Source: Atrina japonica
Lineage: Eukaryota > Mollusca > Bivalvia > Pterioida > Pinnidae
DNA: 64,000 nucleotides
NCBI GenBank assembly: GCA_030159075.1
Contig: BROG01000243.1
Span: 281,001 to 345,000 of the forward strand
Direction of reading: 5' to 3'
Shown: piece by piece, positions 10,302-22,139 of the stretch
Layout of the letters: every line of letters starts with the position of its first letter
Position numbering within the stretch: the stretch's first letter is position 1
Notes under the pieces: model-generated
The model's database searches: none
Told to the model about the DNA's origin: nothing
What the model saw: only the letters and a program-made list of their open reading frames with translations
Program-made: the position numbers and the translations under genes

Positions 10302-10477
10302 CCATTAGTCGGTGTCTTAGATTCCACTACCATATGTACGGAATAGCTACCGGTGTTCTAAATGTCTACGTTTCCGGTGACGATGTTCCAAAGTATGCTA
10401 TATTTTCGGAATCGGGAAACCAAGGGACCTCTTGGAAAGTGGCAGATCTGGAAATTCCAGCAATCACCAATTTAACG
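10302..10477 (+). CDS. MAM domain 1, exon c
   Basis: 176 nt, phase 1-0, acceptor TATTGCAG, donor GTAAGA. Encodes ISRCLRFHYHMYG, TGVLNVYV, SGNQGTSWKVADLEIPA. The MAM signature CLxFxYHMYG, G-LNVY and GNQG-xW is complete, including the third conserved cysteine. Confidence 0.97.
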
Positions 10478-11399
10478 GTAAGACTAAGACGTCATTACTG
10501 TGTCGAACTTTTTTGTGAAAAGAATCACAGTCAAGCAGAGCATTAATCAATTTTCTGGTATGTATAATTGTTCACCTCATGTAAGAACGTCACCTCATTT
10601 GCAAAAGATGCATTTCAGATATAAGCCATATCCGTGGGTTGTGCCAGGTTGAAGTTATGCATACTTAAAATGTCTAACACAAGAAGTGAAATCGCGTGGG
10701 TGACATATGACGACAATTTTGTGTAGATGATAATTTTTCAGAAGGATATAAAAATCAACAAACAAACAGGTGTGAATATATTTACCCCAGATCCGAATTA
10801 ATTCGTATAGCAGAGGATACCCAATATTATGATATATAGCTATAGTATCATCATACTACAGAGCTGTTAAATAGTCTGAGTCCCACTGACAAGCAGTTTC
10901 ACATTTAAAGCAAACATATTGCACATTATAAGGTCGTCAAATTGACCTTGTTTAAGCCTCAGTCACAACCGGCCGCACTTTCACTCTACGGAGTATATAT
11001 GATAAAAAACGCGAAGAAATGCACGGGCTTCACACGGCCTTCTTGTGGAATTTCGAATTCGCAGACTGCCCCACAACCTTTACGACTCTCATCTACAGTG
11101 AAAAACGCAGAGACGCACGCACCCGTGCGTCGGTAGTTAAATAAGGGATAACTGCACTTTACTATCGGCAATGTTGAGTAGTATCTTTACAAGTTATTGT
11201 TGAATAGTTGTGACCAGAGGTTGTTTGTTTTGTAATTTGATTGCTGACAACAGTAGATGCGTATTCATTCATGAAATATTTCCTCTGGATTTCCCAGGGT
11301 TCCTGTTTGTCTTGTATTCATCAGTTTTCAATATTGTCATGTTGACCGTTTAAGAATTACCGCATTAAGATCATCTGTACTTTTTACATCACCCTTATA
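10478..11399 (+). other. Intron, mostly unrecognised
   Basis: No exon was recognised. A relatively GC-rich piece near 10960-11130 with CGCAGAGACGCACGCACC stands out but matches nothing else in the window apart from a vague likeness to 19330-19560. Confidence 0.45.
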
Positions 11400-11550
11400 C
11401 CGTGTTAATGTCAGATATCTATGTTGTGTTTGATGAAATCTTATTAACAGAAACGACCGTCTTGAGCATTTTTGTTTTACCTTTACTTTTTTACTAAACT
11501 ATAACATTGGTATTACGTTTATGATGTTGATAAGTGGTATCTAGTCCATC
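11400..11550 (+). mobile_element. Hammerhead-repeat copy 3 (partial)
   Basis: TGATGA at 11431, GAAA then stem III ACGACCGT, then CTTGAGC to 11467. The 5' strand of stem I is lost. The 3' arm is the long type (AACATTGGTATTACGTTTAT). Confidence 0.65.
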
Positions 11551-11663
11551 AAAACTGATAGTGATTATTCGTTTTGTTTTCTTAAATACATATTTTCAAA
11601 AATGTTCATTTGTTAAGATAGAAATAAAACCTGTATTTTAGGACTACAATATTCTATTTTCAG

Positions 11664-11745
11664 CTATACTTTGAGGCTATACGTGGAGGAGGGAATCGGG
11701 GCGACATCGCACTGGATTCCGTTAGGTTAAACAGTGGGCCTTGCG
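11664..11745 (+). CDS. MAM domain 1, exon d
   Basis: 82 nt, phase 0-1, acceptor TATTTTCAG, donor GTGAGT. Encodes LYFEAIRGGGNRGDIALD and SGPC, the canonical MAM C-terminal motif with the fourth cysteine. Confidence 0.97.
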
Positions 11746-12179
11746 GTGAGTTGTTTATTCTTTACAATTTTATCATTTTGTTATTAAAGTCAGGTTTTTT
11801 GTATGAACTCTGTTGTTCTACGGTTGTTATTTTCTATACAAGCATTGTGTGCTGGGTTATTCTATCGGAAAATAAAGAAAAACAAACTACACAACATCTA
11901 CGTATTGGATTTCATTTAAGACTTCGACTTCTGAAAAAGTTTGTGAATTTACCATCATTGCGTGATTTACAAAAAATACGCCCACGCAAACATTTCAATT
12001 TTAACAATACTTCGGTACGAGATCGAATTACTTTCCATATAATTAAATTTAAAATGTAATTTGTGTAAATATGTTATAATTACTTCTTGAAATGTATGCA
12101 AACTTAATGTTCCAATATTTTACTCTAGTAACTTTGATAACTTGGAAATGCGCTTCAATATTTTGTTTTCATCTTTCAG
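11746..12179 (+). other. Intron, nothing recognised
   Basis: AT-rich. An open frame crosses it without any domain likeness. Confidence 0.5.
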
Positions 12180-12257
12180 TCACTCCAACCACAACAGAAG
12201 AAATAACAACCGTAACAGCCGTGCCAACCGTACCTACCACAACAGAAGAAAAGACCC
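12180..12257 (+). CDS. Thr-rich linker exon T2a
   Basis: 78 nt, phase 1-1, acceptor ATCTTTCAG, donor GTATGT. Encodes (V)TPTTTEEITTVTAVPTVP and TTTEEKT. Likely O-glycosylated spacer between MAM1 and EGF2. Confidence 0.92.
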
Positions 12258-12330
12258 GTATGTATATTTCTAGCAAGATAAATTGGCACATTTTTACATA
12301 CGCAACGAGTCTGAATTAAATATTCGGTTA
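12258..12330 (+). repeat. Short dispersed repeat shared with 40940-41030
   Basis: AAATTGGCACATTTTTACAT and ACGAGTCTGAATTAAAT recur in reverse orientation near 40940-41030, where a matching AACATGTGCCAGTTTACCTT is seen. The family is not identified. Confidence 0.5.
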
Positions 12331-12566
12331 AAAAATACCAGATCTTCAGTGCTGTATATAATTAGAGCAAATTAAAATCTTTCACCTGGACATCCTTATT
12401 TTTGAAAATAGACATTGTTGTTTTAGTTGTTTTGGTTTTAGACAGAACCCGGATGTGCAAATTGTATATATGCTTTGTATTCGCTTGTATCAGAATAATT
12501 GCCGCAGATCCGAGAAGTTGTTCTTTTACAAATTGACATGTGTAAAGCTAACATTTCGTTTTTGAA

Positions 12567-12770
12567 TTAACTCATCAACCCCAGTGGTCACATTTGAACT
12601 CGCCCATATCAATAAATAGTATGGTCTACTGTCATAATTCAAGAATGAAAACGTTCATATTGCATATAATATGATTAATTGATTTCATACACCCCTGAAG
12701 TCTGACAATGGACTTAACCAGTCTTTGAAATGGGTAGGTCCAAATATTACATCAGGGGTTGATGAGTTAA
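12567..12770 (+). mobile_element. MITE-2 copy, TTAA-flanked
   Basis: TTAA then CTCATCAACCCC on the left, GGGGTTGATGAG then TTAA on the right: perfect 12-bp inverted termini with a TTAA target, as in piggyBac-type non-autonomous elements. Related copies lie at 26350, 28227 and 44410. Confidence 0.85.
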
Positions 12771-12805
12771 TTAGTGGTTTATCGTCTAAACCTGTTTAAT
12801 CGAAA

Positions 12806-12950
12806 ATAACTAATATCCGATTCACATAACTTGGCGGTGCGGAGTAACATTTTGATAATCATACAGTCGATTCTACTCACTTTTTCCGTTATGACAGGCT
12901 TCACAGGGAAAAACGTTTAATTATCAACTGTATAATTGTACCTAGGATGA
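12806..12950 (+). mobile_element. MITE-3 copy (half element)
   Basis: ATCCGATTCACATAACTTGG, then TTTGATAATCATACAGTCGA, then CTTCACAGGGAAAAACGTTT. This matches the reverse complement of the right half of the copy at 26710-26972. Confidence 0.6.
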
Positions 12951-13129
12951 CACGTAAAAATGATTACTTTGTAATGTGTTACCATAATGTTTCAACTAAA
13001 ATTTAAATTCGTCAAGTTCGAGAAAGGGTTCACAGGACACCGCCACGCCACTTAACTAAATTTCAACTTAAAGCAAATGTGTTAGGTTAATAATTGGTAC
13101 ATACATCTAGTACCTGATATTTGGTACCA

Positions 13130-13450
13130 GCTGATAATCTTATACTAAAATAATATTAGGCATTGATAACACCATTTAAATTCAAAATTATTCAAAAGCT
13201 AAGATAGTCATCTTTTTACAGTGGTTACTCTTAGACGGATTTGGCAACGCAACGCATTTAGATTTATTATTTGGCCTTGTATGATACCACTTTTCCCTTA
13301 GAAAATCTATTTAAAATTGGAGCTCAGTTGATTAAGTCTATTTGACAGAAACGATCGTTTTGATATTTATAAGTCTGGTATTATGTTGATAATATTTATG
13401 TCTTGAACATTAAAAGTCTGGTATTATGCTTTTAATATATACTTTATCAA
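13130..13450 (+). mobile_element. Hammerhead-repeat copy 4
   Basis: Carries GGTACCAGCTGATAATC, the AAGCTAAGATAGTCATCTTT segment, the TTACTCTTAGACGGATTTGG segment and a core at 13322-13363 with GTTGATTA in place of CTGATGA. GAAA and stem III ACGATCGT are kept. Confidence 0.75.
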
Positions 13451-13949
13451 GACTGCAGCAAATAACAACTGTGTTTCTGTCTGATACCCGCTTCATCATG
13501 TACACGTTTGTGTACATTCTATCGTCTGTTTACACAATTCGAATGTTGTTCAATGCTACCCAGTGGGTTCCACATTAGCTCGGCCAATTCAGCCAATTTT
13601 GAGAGTAAAGGCCGACTTTTATCAATACTTGTTTACTTTACCGATGTTGACTGAGATTGTTTATGATATATATTGCACGGACCATTTTCTACATATCACA
13701 AAAATATATAAAAAGTTCATTAATAAAAACAATTATAATATATTTTAAGACATCTTTCTATGATTGCTTAAGAACTGACAAAGTGTCGTAGACGATCTAG
13801 GTGATGCAAATTCTGAAAGATTACAACGAATGTCATCTTCCATATCATGGCCGAAAATTTAAATATAAAATTGATTTTTTTAATATTTGAAAAAAAATCT
13901 AATGTACATCCGTGCAACTGTGATTTGCCCCATAATTTGCAAACTACTT
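13451..13949 (+). other. Intronic stretch with nothing recognised
   Basis: No repeat family or exon was recognised. Confidence 0.45.
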
Positions 13950-14330
13950 CCTAACTAATTGCTGTCACAAGAATATCGGAAATTGCATTTAATGCCAGCA
14001 TTTGACAAATTTTACGGTCGGCATGATGAACTTATTTGCAATTACTATGTCGCATTAACTTAGATGTCGAGTTACCAGTTTGATAGTGGTTGCTGAATCG
14101 TCTGTACCAATTGTGATGTGAATTTATTTTTCAATTATGTCATTTGAATTTGACTGTGGATTCGCAGAGGTTCAGGGGATGCTTGCTCCTTCATGTTACC
14201 TGATCCTACCTCTGGATTTTAAGAGGTCTGCGTTTGTCTAACGTACCCCAGATTTGTGTATTTCCCCCTTAATATCCTGACGTTTAATCCTTTGGTATCT
14301 CTGATTTTTTATATATAAAGGTGATTTTTA
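13950..14330 (+). mobile_element. Penelope-like retroelement 3' fragment
   Basis: FDKFYGRHDELICNY is encoded near 14007-14052, matching the C-terminal RT block FRKFYGRYNSLVCDY of the 52421 copy. The shared 3' tail follows (ACCTCTGGATTTTAAGAGG, TTTGGTATCTCTGATTTTT). 5'-truncated. Confidence 0.75.
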
Positions 14331-14444
14331 ATGTCATGTTTGATCCCTTTAACGATAAAAAAATCAGAGAATTCATCCAAAATTGAGATTTAATGTTGAA
14401 TGGTATCCAGATTATTTTAACACTTTTTATTTATTTTGTCACAG

Positions 14445-14519
14445 CTGTGCCGTCAACGTCAGAAGCACCACCTGCCATTACTGAGGAAACAACAGTCATA
14501 GCAACTACTTCAAAACCAG
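14445..14519 (+). CDS. Thr-rich linker exon T2b
   Basis: 75 nt, phase 1-1, acceptor TTTGTCACAG, donor GTAAAT. Encodes (P)VPSTSEAPPAITEETTV and IATTSKP. Confidence 0.9.
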
Positions 14520-14929
14520 GTAAATTGAATATCTAGTCTGCGTGAAATATGTTGTACAGGACTTATATTAATATGGAAATTGTAAATATGGATTTCTTTA
14601 AATGAACATTTCGAATATCTAAACAAACTTTTATTTAGATCTTATATTTCAAAACTGTTTTTTGATCAGGTCATACCTGTTAAGAAACATTTTATTATAA
14701 TTGCAATTGTAGGGAAATGAGTTGTTGCTAAAACCATGTTGCTCAAATATAGATTTTTTTTTAATCTAAATACATATCATTTTCTGGAATGTTTTAAATC
14801 ATATGACTTCAATGTACGAACGTTCCAAAATCACGAAACTTATTTCTGTGTGTTTTAGTTATGATCACAGTTTAGTAATGTAAAGATGTATCTATATATA
14901 TTTATTATATTCCAGAACCTGTATCAATG

Positions 14930-15115
14930 TTATACATCTAGATTTATTATTTCGCATTGTATGATACCACTTTCTCTTTTAAAAAATATACATCCATTTT
15001 ATATTGGAGCCGAAATAATGAAGTCTTATTGATAGAAACGATCGTCTTGGGTATTTTTCTGTCCTTTTTACAAAACTGTAACTTTGGTATTATGTTAATA
15101 AAATTTTTAATAGCT
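14930..15115 (+). mobile_element. Hammerhead-repeat copy 5
   Basis: TTATTATTTCGCATTGTATG, TGATACCACTTTCTCTTTT, then a core at 15008-15051: AATGAAGTC, GAAACGATCGTC, stem I degraded on the 5' side. The 3' arm is the long type. Confidence 0.75.
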
Positions 15116-15268
15116 CAGTGTTTTTACTTGTTTACAAGTATTATGAAGGATTCCCAATAGATATCAAATCTATTTTAGTGATTAACTATTTCTGTAAACA
15201 TTTACCAAAAACGCACAACCGCAGATACCCAGAAAAATTAATATATGTTTCTCTTTCTGTTTGAATAG

Positions 15269-15379
15269 CGTGTTCCGAGAATCCATGTGTATTCGGAAAC
15301 TGTACAGACATCAATTCGTCGTACCAGTGTAACTGTGACAATGGGTTTTCAGGGCAAAACTGTACTGACTTGATAGATG
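15269..15379 (+). CDS. EGF-like domain 2 exon
   Basis: 111 nt, phase 1-1, acceptor TTTGAATAG, donor GTAAGC. Encodes CSENPCVFGNC, CNC, FSGQNC. Six-cysteine EGF spacing and two NCT sequons, as in EGF1. Opens module 2. Confidence 0.96.
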
Positions 15380-15818
15380 GTAAGCATTGTCAAATATTTG
15401 AAAAAAAAATAGAAAAAGTTTTTGAAAAATTTGAAATAGAGTTGCCGTAAATTGCAATATCACTTCCGCTTTTCAGATTATATATTTGTAGACATAACTA
15501 CAATATATAGTTGAACCTCGCTTTGAGACCACATGCATTAAGTCAGTCACTCCGGTGATCTTAATGGAGTGGTTCCACAGCAGATATTGACAACACTGTT
15601 TAAATGTGTAAAGTTCAGACTCCGACGCCTTCATGTTTGTGTCATCATCAATTTCAGAATCTATATCATATAGATACCCAAGTAAAAGACACCCTTGCTC
15701 AATTCTCTTTTACATCTTAATCGAATGGATATAGGGCATTAATACATGAATGAAAATTGTCTTTTCTTTTTAAAAGTTTGAAAAAATAATGATCGATTTT
15801 TTTTCCCTATGTTTGTAG
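15380..15818 (+). other. Intron, little recognised
   Basis: A short piece near 15503-15590 (TTGAACCTCGCTTTGAGACC) resembles the pogo/Tc1-like remnants at 6830 and 46553. Nothing else was recognised. Confidence 0.4.
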
Positions 15819-15910
15819 CTGGTATGGATCTGGTAGCTGATTTTGATGGTTCTCTATCTTTCCTTAAAAATGAGGAGCTGAACGATGATTTTGACTGGAC
15901 ACTTGGAAGC
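15819..15910 (+). CDS. MAM domain 2, exon a
   Basis: 92 nt, phase 1-0. Encodes (A)GMDLVADFDGSLSFLKN and DDFDWTLGS. No cysteine in this exon. Confidence 0.96.
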
Positions 15911-15994
15911 GTATGTATCTAAAATAAATAATTTCACTAGTTTCATTTTGAAGGTGATTAGCTGTATATCTCCAAAAATATTTCGTTGTTTACT

Positions 15995-16070
15995 ACATAG
16001 ATATATATACATTAACAAAAAAGATATATACACAGGCATTAAAAAGTCCGAAGTCGTAAGTCTTTAGTTA
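15995..16070 (-). mobile_element. MITE-1 fragment
   Basis: ACATTAACAAAAAAGATATA and CACAGGCATTAAAAAGTCC match the 3' third of MITE-1 in reverse orientation. Confidence 0.45.
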
Positions 16071-17481
16071 TTTGATTATAAGACAAAACGTTTTATCAAT
16101 GCTACCCTAACCCAAGACTTAAGCTATTTTCGCATATTTTCAAATAAGATATTGAAAGTTTATGAATCATTTCACATGTCACATTTACAGAGGCAAATTA
16201 TGATACATATCAAAACTACCTGGGTCTCAGTTCTGCCTCTGGGTAGTCATAAACATATGACCTGATTTGATCGTAACTCTCAAGTCATATTTCTTTATAA
16301 AACAGTCGCAAGTCGTAAGCGTGGTCCTAAGACGAGCCCCTTTCTGACTGAATTGGAAACACATATTCATTTTTGGAATTCACACAAACAATTCTTGGGT
16401 CACATTTTCCTGTAAAGCATAACTAGTCAATACTTTGAGTATGATACTAACAATTTGAGTATGTACTCAAGCAATTTTATATTACTGAAGTTGTCTTCAA
16501 ATAGGTAACAATTTTTATCATGTTTTACAATATCAAGCCATCATTATACAAACCTGTCCAATTGAAGTATCATGTTTTTATGTTTGTGCATCATAATCAT
16601 AAATTGTTTGTTGACATTAATTAATTTCATTTACGGTCTGTGGTATACATTTATAGTACCGACCAAAAGTAGTATTTCAAAGTGCGCCTGTTACAGGAAT
16701 TGCCAAGTATAATGAGGAATGCAAAATCAGTCATACGCAAAGTGATCAGCGATCAATACCAATTTTCATTAGGATTTTTTTCCATTTTAATTGGCATTTT
16801 TTAAAAAACACATTCCGGGGACGTTATTGTAATTTTCTGGACGTTATTGTAATTTTAGACATTTTCATTAGAAACCACTCCTAACCGACGAAAATGAAAA
16901 TCTTTACAAAAACTTCGATGTATTAATGGAGTTATTAGGGGGTATTCTTTAGGAACTCTTAAATTTACCCTGGTGAAAGAGTGATATAAAGGGTGTGCTC
17001 GATTCACCGCAAGAGTAATGTTTCGGCACAGTATCAGAACATGTTACAATCGAATGTACCAGGGCAGGAAGTAGTTATTTCAAAGATGTCGATAAAATTT
17101 CCATATTTCACGTAAGTTTATGGCTAATTTCTTGCCCAGGACACTTTTCCAGAGCATTTGATTGGTGTTCCACTTGTCTGGATGGTCTTGTAACAGTGAA
17201 ACGGACACGCTCAGTAGAGCATCACCATGTCACTGGCAACACCTTTCCTTGATTAATTAACTAATTAGTCGGAGTAGGACTTTAAAAATACGACGAAAGT
17301 TCATACGAATACGAATTAAGAGAATACAGAAAAGTTTATTTATGAACATTACTCCCCGGAATGTTGCTTTAAACTTGTTTCCATGCATTTTTCAAAAAGA
17401 AATGTTTCAAGACATACATATAACTGATGCAGATTGTGTCGGTGCGTGTAATTAATTTTGGTTGGATACTGTATATTACAG
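16071..17481 (+). other. Long intronic stretch, not recognised
   Basis: No exon, SINE, MITE or hammerhead copy was recognised. The tract from about 16670 to 17330 is less AT-rich than its surroundings and may be an unrecognised element. Confidence 0.4.
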
Positions 17482-17611
17482 CTAAGGACAGATACATCTT
17501 TTACCGGACCGTCGTCTGCTGTGTCAGGACAAAACTACATGTTCATCGAAACATCATCACCTCGGATAGCAGGAGATCGGGCTATCCTGAAGAGTTATAT
17601 CACATTTCCGG
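17482..17611 (+). CDS. MAM domain 2, exon b
   Basis: 130 nt, phase 0-1, acceptor TATATTACAG, donor GTAAGT. Encodes LRTDTSFTGPSSAVSGQN, YMFIETSSPR, GDRAILKSYITFP. Confidence 0.95.
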
Positions 17612-17996
17612 GTAAGTACAAACAGGGCATCAATGGAACACAATATTGCACTAAAATTATAATGTCAACACCATTCTACAGGTTAAACTATATTTCTCCC
17701 ATTGTTCGCAGATTTTTCCTTCTTTTTACGGGGAATGATTTCCTTGTTAACCCCAAGTGTATTGACAAGCTACACGTGTTATGACGTCACAATACAATTT
17801 TTGATGTGGCCTCTAGAATGCAGTATATATTTATGCCAGGCATGGCATATATCTCCGTAGATCTATATTTAAGACATGGAAAACAATAACCAATCCCTAA
17901 AGGTAGGGATAGATTATATTACTCATTTTGCTCCCCAAACTCATATTTCGATTAAATTTAATGTTATTGCTATCATTCGATATTCTAATTTTTCAG
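17612..17996 (+). other. Intron, nothing recognised
   Basis: No repeat family was recognised. Confidence 0.5.
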
Positions 17997-18172
17997 CTAT
18001 CAGCCGATGTTTGAAATTCTACTATCATATGTATGGCATTGCAACCGGATCCCTGAATGTTTACTATTCCGGAGACGGCGTTTCAGAAACTGCTTTATTT
18101 TCTTTGACTGGGAATCAAGGAAATTCGTGGCAGCTGGCTGAGCTTGAGGTCCCTTCTGTAGGAAATTTGGCT
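17997..18172 (+). CDS. MAM domain 2, exon c
   Basis: 176 nt, phase 1-0, acceptor AATTTTTCAG, donor GTATGT. Encodes ISRCLKFYYHMYG, TGSLNVYYSGDG, LTGNQGNSWQLAELEVP. Confidence 0.97.
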
Positions 18173-18309
18173 GTATGTATTTAAAGTATTACATTTAAAT
18201 TTTCTATTTTTAACTGCAATCGCTTGTATTTAAGATAAAACCATGATACTTACCCGTTTTTATCATTATTATGACTACATTAATTTAACATATATAATAT
18301 TCTTGACAG

Positions 18310-18391
18310 ATTTGGTTCGAAGGGATCCGCGGGGGTGGAAATCGAGGAGACATAGCTTTGGATTCTATACGATTGAACAGTGGACCATGTA
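18310..18391 (+). CDS. MAM domain 2, exon d
   Basis: 82 nt, phase 0-1, acceptor TCTTGACAG, donor GTAAGT. Encodes IWFEGIRGGGNRGDIALDS and SGPC. Confidence 0.97.
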
Positions 18392-18477
18392 GTAAGTTAT
18401 AACAGTTTTTGTGAATTCATTTATCTTATTATGCTAATATAGAATATTTCAAAGCTTTTTGTCTACTTCTACCACGA

Positions 18478-18780
18478 GAGCGCTTGCGGTTGTCTAGCGG
18501 TAGAACGTGTTCCATTTCCGGTCATACCAAAAACAAAAATTCTGTTCCTTTGCCAGAAGCTCGGCATTCGAAGTGAAGTCACGTGTCTTTCGGATGAGAC
18601 TTGAAATCGCGGTTCCGTGTCACACCCGATGTGACATGGGAACCATCACTGCACTGGCTTCAGTCCATAGCACAGGTCAAAAACGTGTGGCTATTGACCT
18701 AAAACTAAAGAAATCTTAATATAAATGAAATATTCTTGAGGGGATGTAAAACAAGAAACAAACGAATCAAACAAATTGCT
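18478..18780 (+). mobile_element. SINE-D copy
   Basis: The head differs from SINE-A (TTGTCTAGCGGTAGAACG as A box). The core and tail share words with SINE-A: CTTTCGGATGAGAC, CCGTGTCACA, AGCACAGGTCAAAA, ATTCTTGAGGGGATGTAAAA and an AAAC tail. Reverse copies lie at 48204 and 58655. Confidence 0.7.
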
Positions 18781-18986
18781 TCCACGCCTAACAGTAAAAA
18801 TAATCTAATAAAATAATAATTTACTAACTTTCATTTCTTGTCACTTATCATTAAATGGCAGTTTTCAATCATGTCTTTGTCAATTTCTTAAAAAAACAGA
18901 AATACGAAAGTTTAAAATCAGAACGTTCCTTGTACATCTAAAGTCTGATATTTTAAGTCAGAACGTTCTCTTTACATAACTCACAT

Positions 18987-19330
18987 TTAAAGGGACATAA
19001 GATTCCCCCCTCCCCCCCAAAAAAACCAAAGTTTTCATTTTTTATTACTTAGAATGATATACAATAACAAAAATGAGATATACGCAGGCATTAAAATTGC
19101 TTGAGAAGCCCAAGTTTTACACTCTTTCCATTGCAACTGATTAATGCAATTTCACTATTGGTGTTTGAATGCCACACTGGAGCTGACCTTTATTTCACAA
19201 AATATATATGAATATGAAAAAGTTTATGATTGTGTATAGCTCTTACTGGTTATTGTACATGAAGTACAAGAAGTAAAAGTAGAAGAAAAAATCGAAATAA
19301 TATATTGTCACCAACTGAAACCCCTTTGAA
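18987..19330 (-). mobile_element. MITE-1 copy (reverse orientation)
   Basis: Begins TTAAAGGGACATAAG and ends AACTGAAACCCCTTTGAA. The interior reads in reverse the GATATACAATAACAAA, CACACTGGAGCTGACCTT and TTACTGGTTATTGTACAT segments of the family. Confidence 0.85.
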
Positions 19331-19632
19331 CCTGCTGCCTCGCTAACTGCAAAAAATCTCCTAAAAATCGCAGGGAAACTGCTTAGGTCGAAAATCTAGT
19401 TAGCGACGTTGCGACGGCCCTGCGTATACGCAAATTCGTATTGAGTCTTTGAGGCTGCCGTATTAAATCCATTGATTTTCCCTAAAACGTTGGTCGTAGA
19501 CAGGTGTGCGGCTGTCGCAAAGCTTGTGTGCACTGGGCTGAACTTACAAACACATACACTAGAGTGTATCTTATTTACACCTTTGTAATCAGTGATTTAC
19601 TTGTAACATTATTTTACTGTATGCTATCACAG
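19331..19632 (+). other. Intronic stretch, not recognised
   Basis: A more GC-rich tract with GACGTTGCGACGGCC. The family is not identified. Confidence 0.4.
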
Positions 19633-19797
19633 CACCACTGCCATCAACTACGCCGGCCAGTACTACAACTGCTTCAACTGCAGGCCCAACAACTGAAAGC
19701 GCCACAGAAACATCGACTGAAAGCACAACGGAGACTACGACTGAGATCACCACAGTAACTACCACAACACCATCACCAACAACCACCGTAATTACAG
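19633..19797 (+). CDS. Thr-rich linker exon T3
   Basis: 165 nt, phase 1-1, acceptor TATCACAG, donor GTATGA. Encodes PLPSTTPASTTTASTAGP then TTESATETSTESTTETTTE and TTTPSPTTTVIT. Mucin-type spacer between MAM2 and EGF3. Confidence 0.92.
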
Positions 19798-19900
19798 GTA
19801 TGACTCTCGCCACATTAACTCTCGCTACATTGACATTTGACCATAAGACCTGTCAAAATTTATGACACTCATCTTTATAAGCCAATATTCTTATTGAATG

Positions 19901-19903
<3 letters not shown>

Positions 19904-19992
<89 letters not shown>
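19904..19992 (+). repeat. (TA)n microsatellite
   Basis: About 89 bases of pure TA. Confidence 0.97.
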
Positions 19993-19994
<2 letters not shown>

Positions 19995-20584
19995 CATTTA
20001 TATAACGTTTGTACATTCAGAGTCGACAACATAAATTATGAATTTATTAAATAAATTTATCCATTTTTGTTTAATAAATTGGCCGCTTGTTATATTATTT
20101 AATAAATGCCTTCCGCTATGAAAGAAAAATGGTCGAATTAGAAAACATTTCACTCGTCACTTGAGAAAGAAAAAATTTGTCCAATGTAATGATAATTTTG
20201 TCTTTTATACATTTTATCAAATTAAAGGAAATGCAAATAAGTACATAACACTCTGTACTTAATAACATAATTAACATAAAAGTATATTGCTGTGTTACTT
20301 TTATAATTTTTAAAATCGTTTCTATTCAATCAAAGGTACAGAAAGTCTCGAAATGATATGATAAGTTTCATATTCTTGTTCAACGTTTCAACGTCGCATT
20401 TATCCGTTCTGACTAATTCATGGCAGTGTGTGTGTACATTTTTTTAGCATTGTAAATACTGTACTATTATAGTCATTTTATTTCTTGAGAAATAAATGAA
20501 AATAAGATGAAAATATCATAATATTATAAAAGTTCAAAGAAAAAAAATATTCAAAGATTATAAAAATATTTCAAAATATTTCAG
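19993..20584 (+). other. Intronic stretch with nothing recognised
   Basis: AT-rich intron up to the EGF3 acceptor. Confidence 0.5.
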
Positions 20585-20698
20585 CGTGTCCAGCGGAAAA
20601 TCCCTGTGTTTTTGGTACATGTATTATGGTGAGCTCTTCCTACCAATGTAATTGCCAAAGCGGATTTTCTGGACAGAATTGTACCGATGTAATTGATG
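20585..20698 (+). CDS. EGF-like domain 3 exon
   Basis: 114 nt, phase 1-1, acceptor ATTTCAG, donor GTAAGA. Encodes [21 protein letters not shown]. One extra residue between cysteines 1 and 2. Only the second NCT sequon is kept. Confidence 0.96.
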
Positions 20699-20852
20699 GT
20701 AAGATATAGTTTATTTTACGATTTCCATTTGTGATTTGATATGAAAACATTGTATAACTTAAGAGGACGTAATAATGTCATCATCTTCATGTACAGTATG
20801 GTAAGATAGTCAACCGTTACATGCATTAAAACTCTGACACCCGGTCATTACA

Positions 20853-20990
<138 letters not shown>

Positions 20991-21344
20991 GGTACTAAGG
21001 TTAGTCTTATCTTAAATGTGTGAAAATACATGCAGGAGCGGGTGATGCAGTATTTTTTTCAAGTACTCATTTTAAAAGAGTATTCAAGAGATACATTTTA
21101 AACACATGTTTTAGCACTTTAAGTAAACATTGTTTTGCATAACCAGTTACGTTCTCTGTATTGTAAACCGGTATCAATAATAAACGGTTTGTTAGAAATT
21201 TGGTGCTTCAGTTTTATTTTTGGAAAACTTTGTACACAGGGCGAACATGTAATGGGTAGGAACTATATATTTGATGTATACTATACAGATTTAACGAACA
21301 ATTAAAATGTCAATTATTTTTATTGTTTTACTTGTTTTTGTCAG

Positions 21345-21436
21345 GTACACTAGACTTACTGTCTAATTTTGATGGTTTGCAGTCGTTCTTGATAAATGAG
21401 GTCAGTAGTGACGACTTCGACTGGACATTGGGAAGC
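21345..21436 (+). CDS. MAM domain 3, exon a
   Basis: 92 nt, phase 1-0, acceptor TTTTTGTCAG, donor GTAAGT. Encodes (G)TLDLLSNFDGLQSFLIN and DDFDWTLGS. No cysteine. Confidence 0.96.
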
Positions 21437-21529
21437 GTAAGTGTCTGTCTTAAATTATGCTATTATATATCTAAGAAACAAACGACTCGCCAATAAACTA
21501 CTCCCACAGGGATACTTTGTTAAACGCTT

Positions 21530-22030
21530 GAAATCGTCACTGAGGAAGCTTTATGGTCGAAATAGGGATCTTGTTAAATGATATACCGCACCCCTCTCAA
21601 GTACATTTGGAAGTATTTTAGAGCACGACCAAATACCATGACCCCCCCCCCCTTTTCAAATTAGATGACCTTATCACCGTACCAGAGAGGTTTCCATGTA
21701 ACATTTGCGACGGGTGTGACATGCTAACAGGGGATACTGACTTCTTCTTATCACCTGATCTCATTCCGTTAGGGATTCGCAATTGTACTTAGTAATAACT
21801 GTGACATCTAATTTGTCATATTCTTATGAACGTGGTGTTTCGAGTATCCATCGGTACTTGTTCATTATACTTAAAAGAAATGCAGATGGAATGAAATTCG
21901 TACAAAAGACACGTCTTGCTATTAATGACTTACATCGAACTTCATCCCACTTATCCATGCCATCATTCAGTACACATGGCGCAAAGGGGCACCAGTCAAA
22001 GCAAGTAATCATAACCTTCAAGTGAATGAG
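21530..22030 (+). mobile_element. Penelope-like retroelement 3' fragment, subfamily 2
   Basis: LRKLYGRNRDLVK is encoded near 21541-21579, matching the RT C-terminal block. The tail (GTGTGACATGCTAACAGGGG, TTAGGGATTCGCAATTG, TTTGTCATATTCTTATGAAC) recurs at 22195-22330, 25180-25320 and in reverse near 59280-59410. Confidence 0.65.
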
Positions 22031-22139
22031 ATAAAGAATGTTAGAAAGATTATTTAATCCTCCAGTGCTGTATATATAGTCTGAAAAATAAACATTTAGT
22101 GTTGCGTTCCCCGCTCAAGATTGAAGATTTGGGACAATT

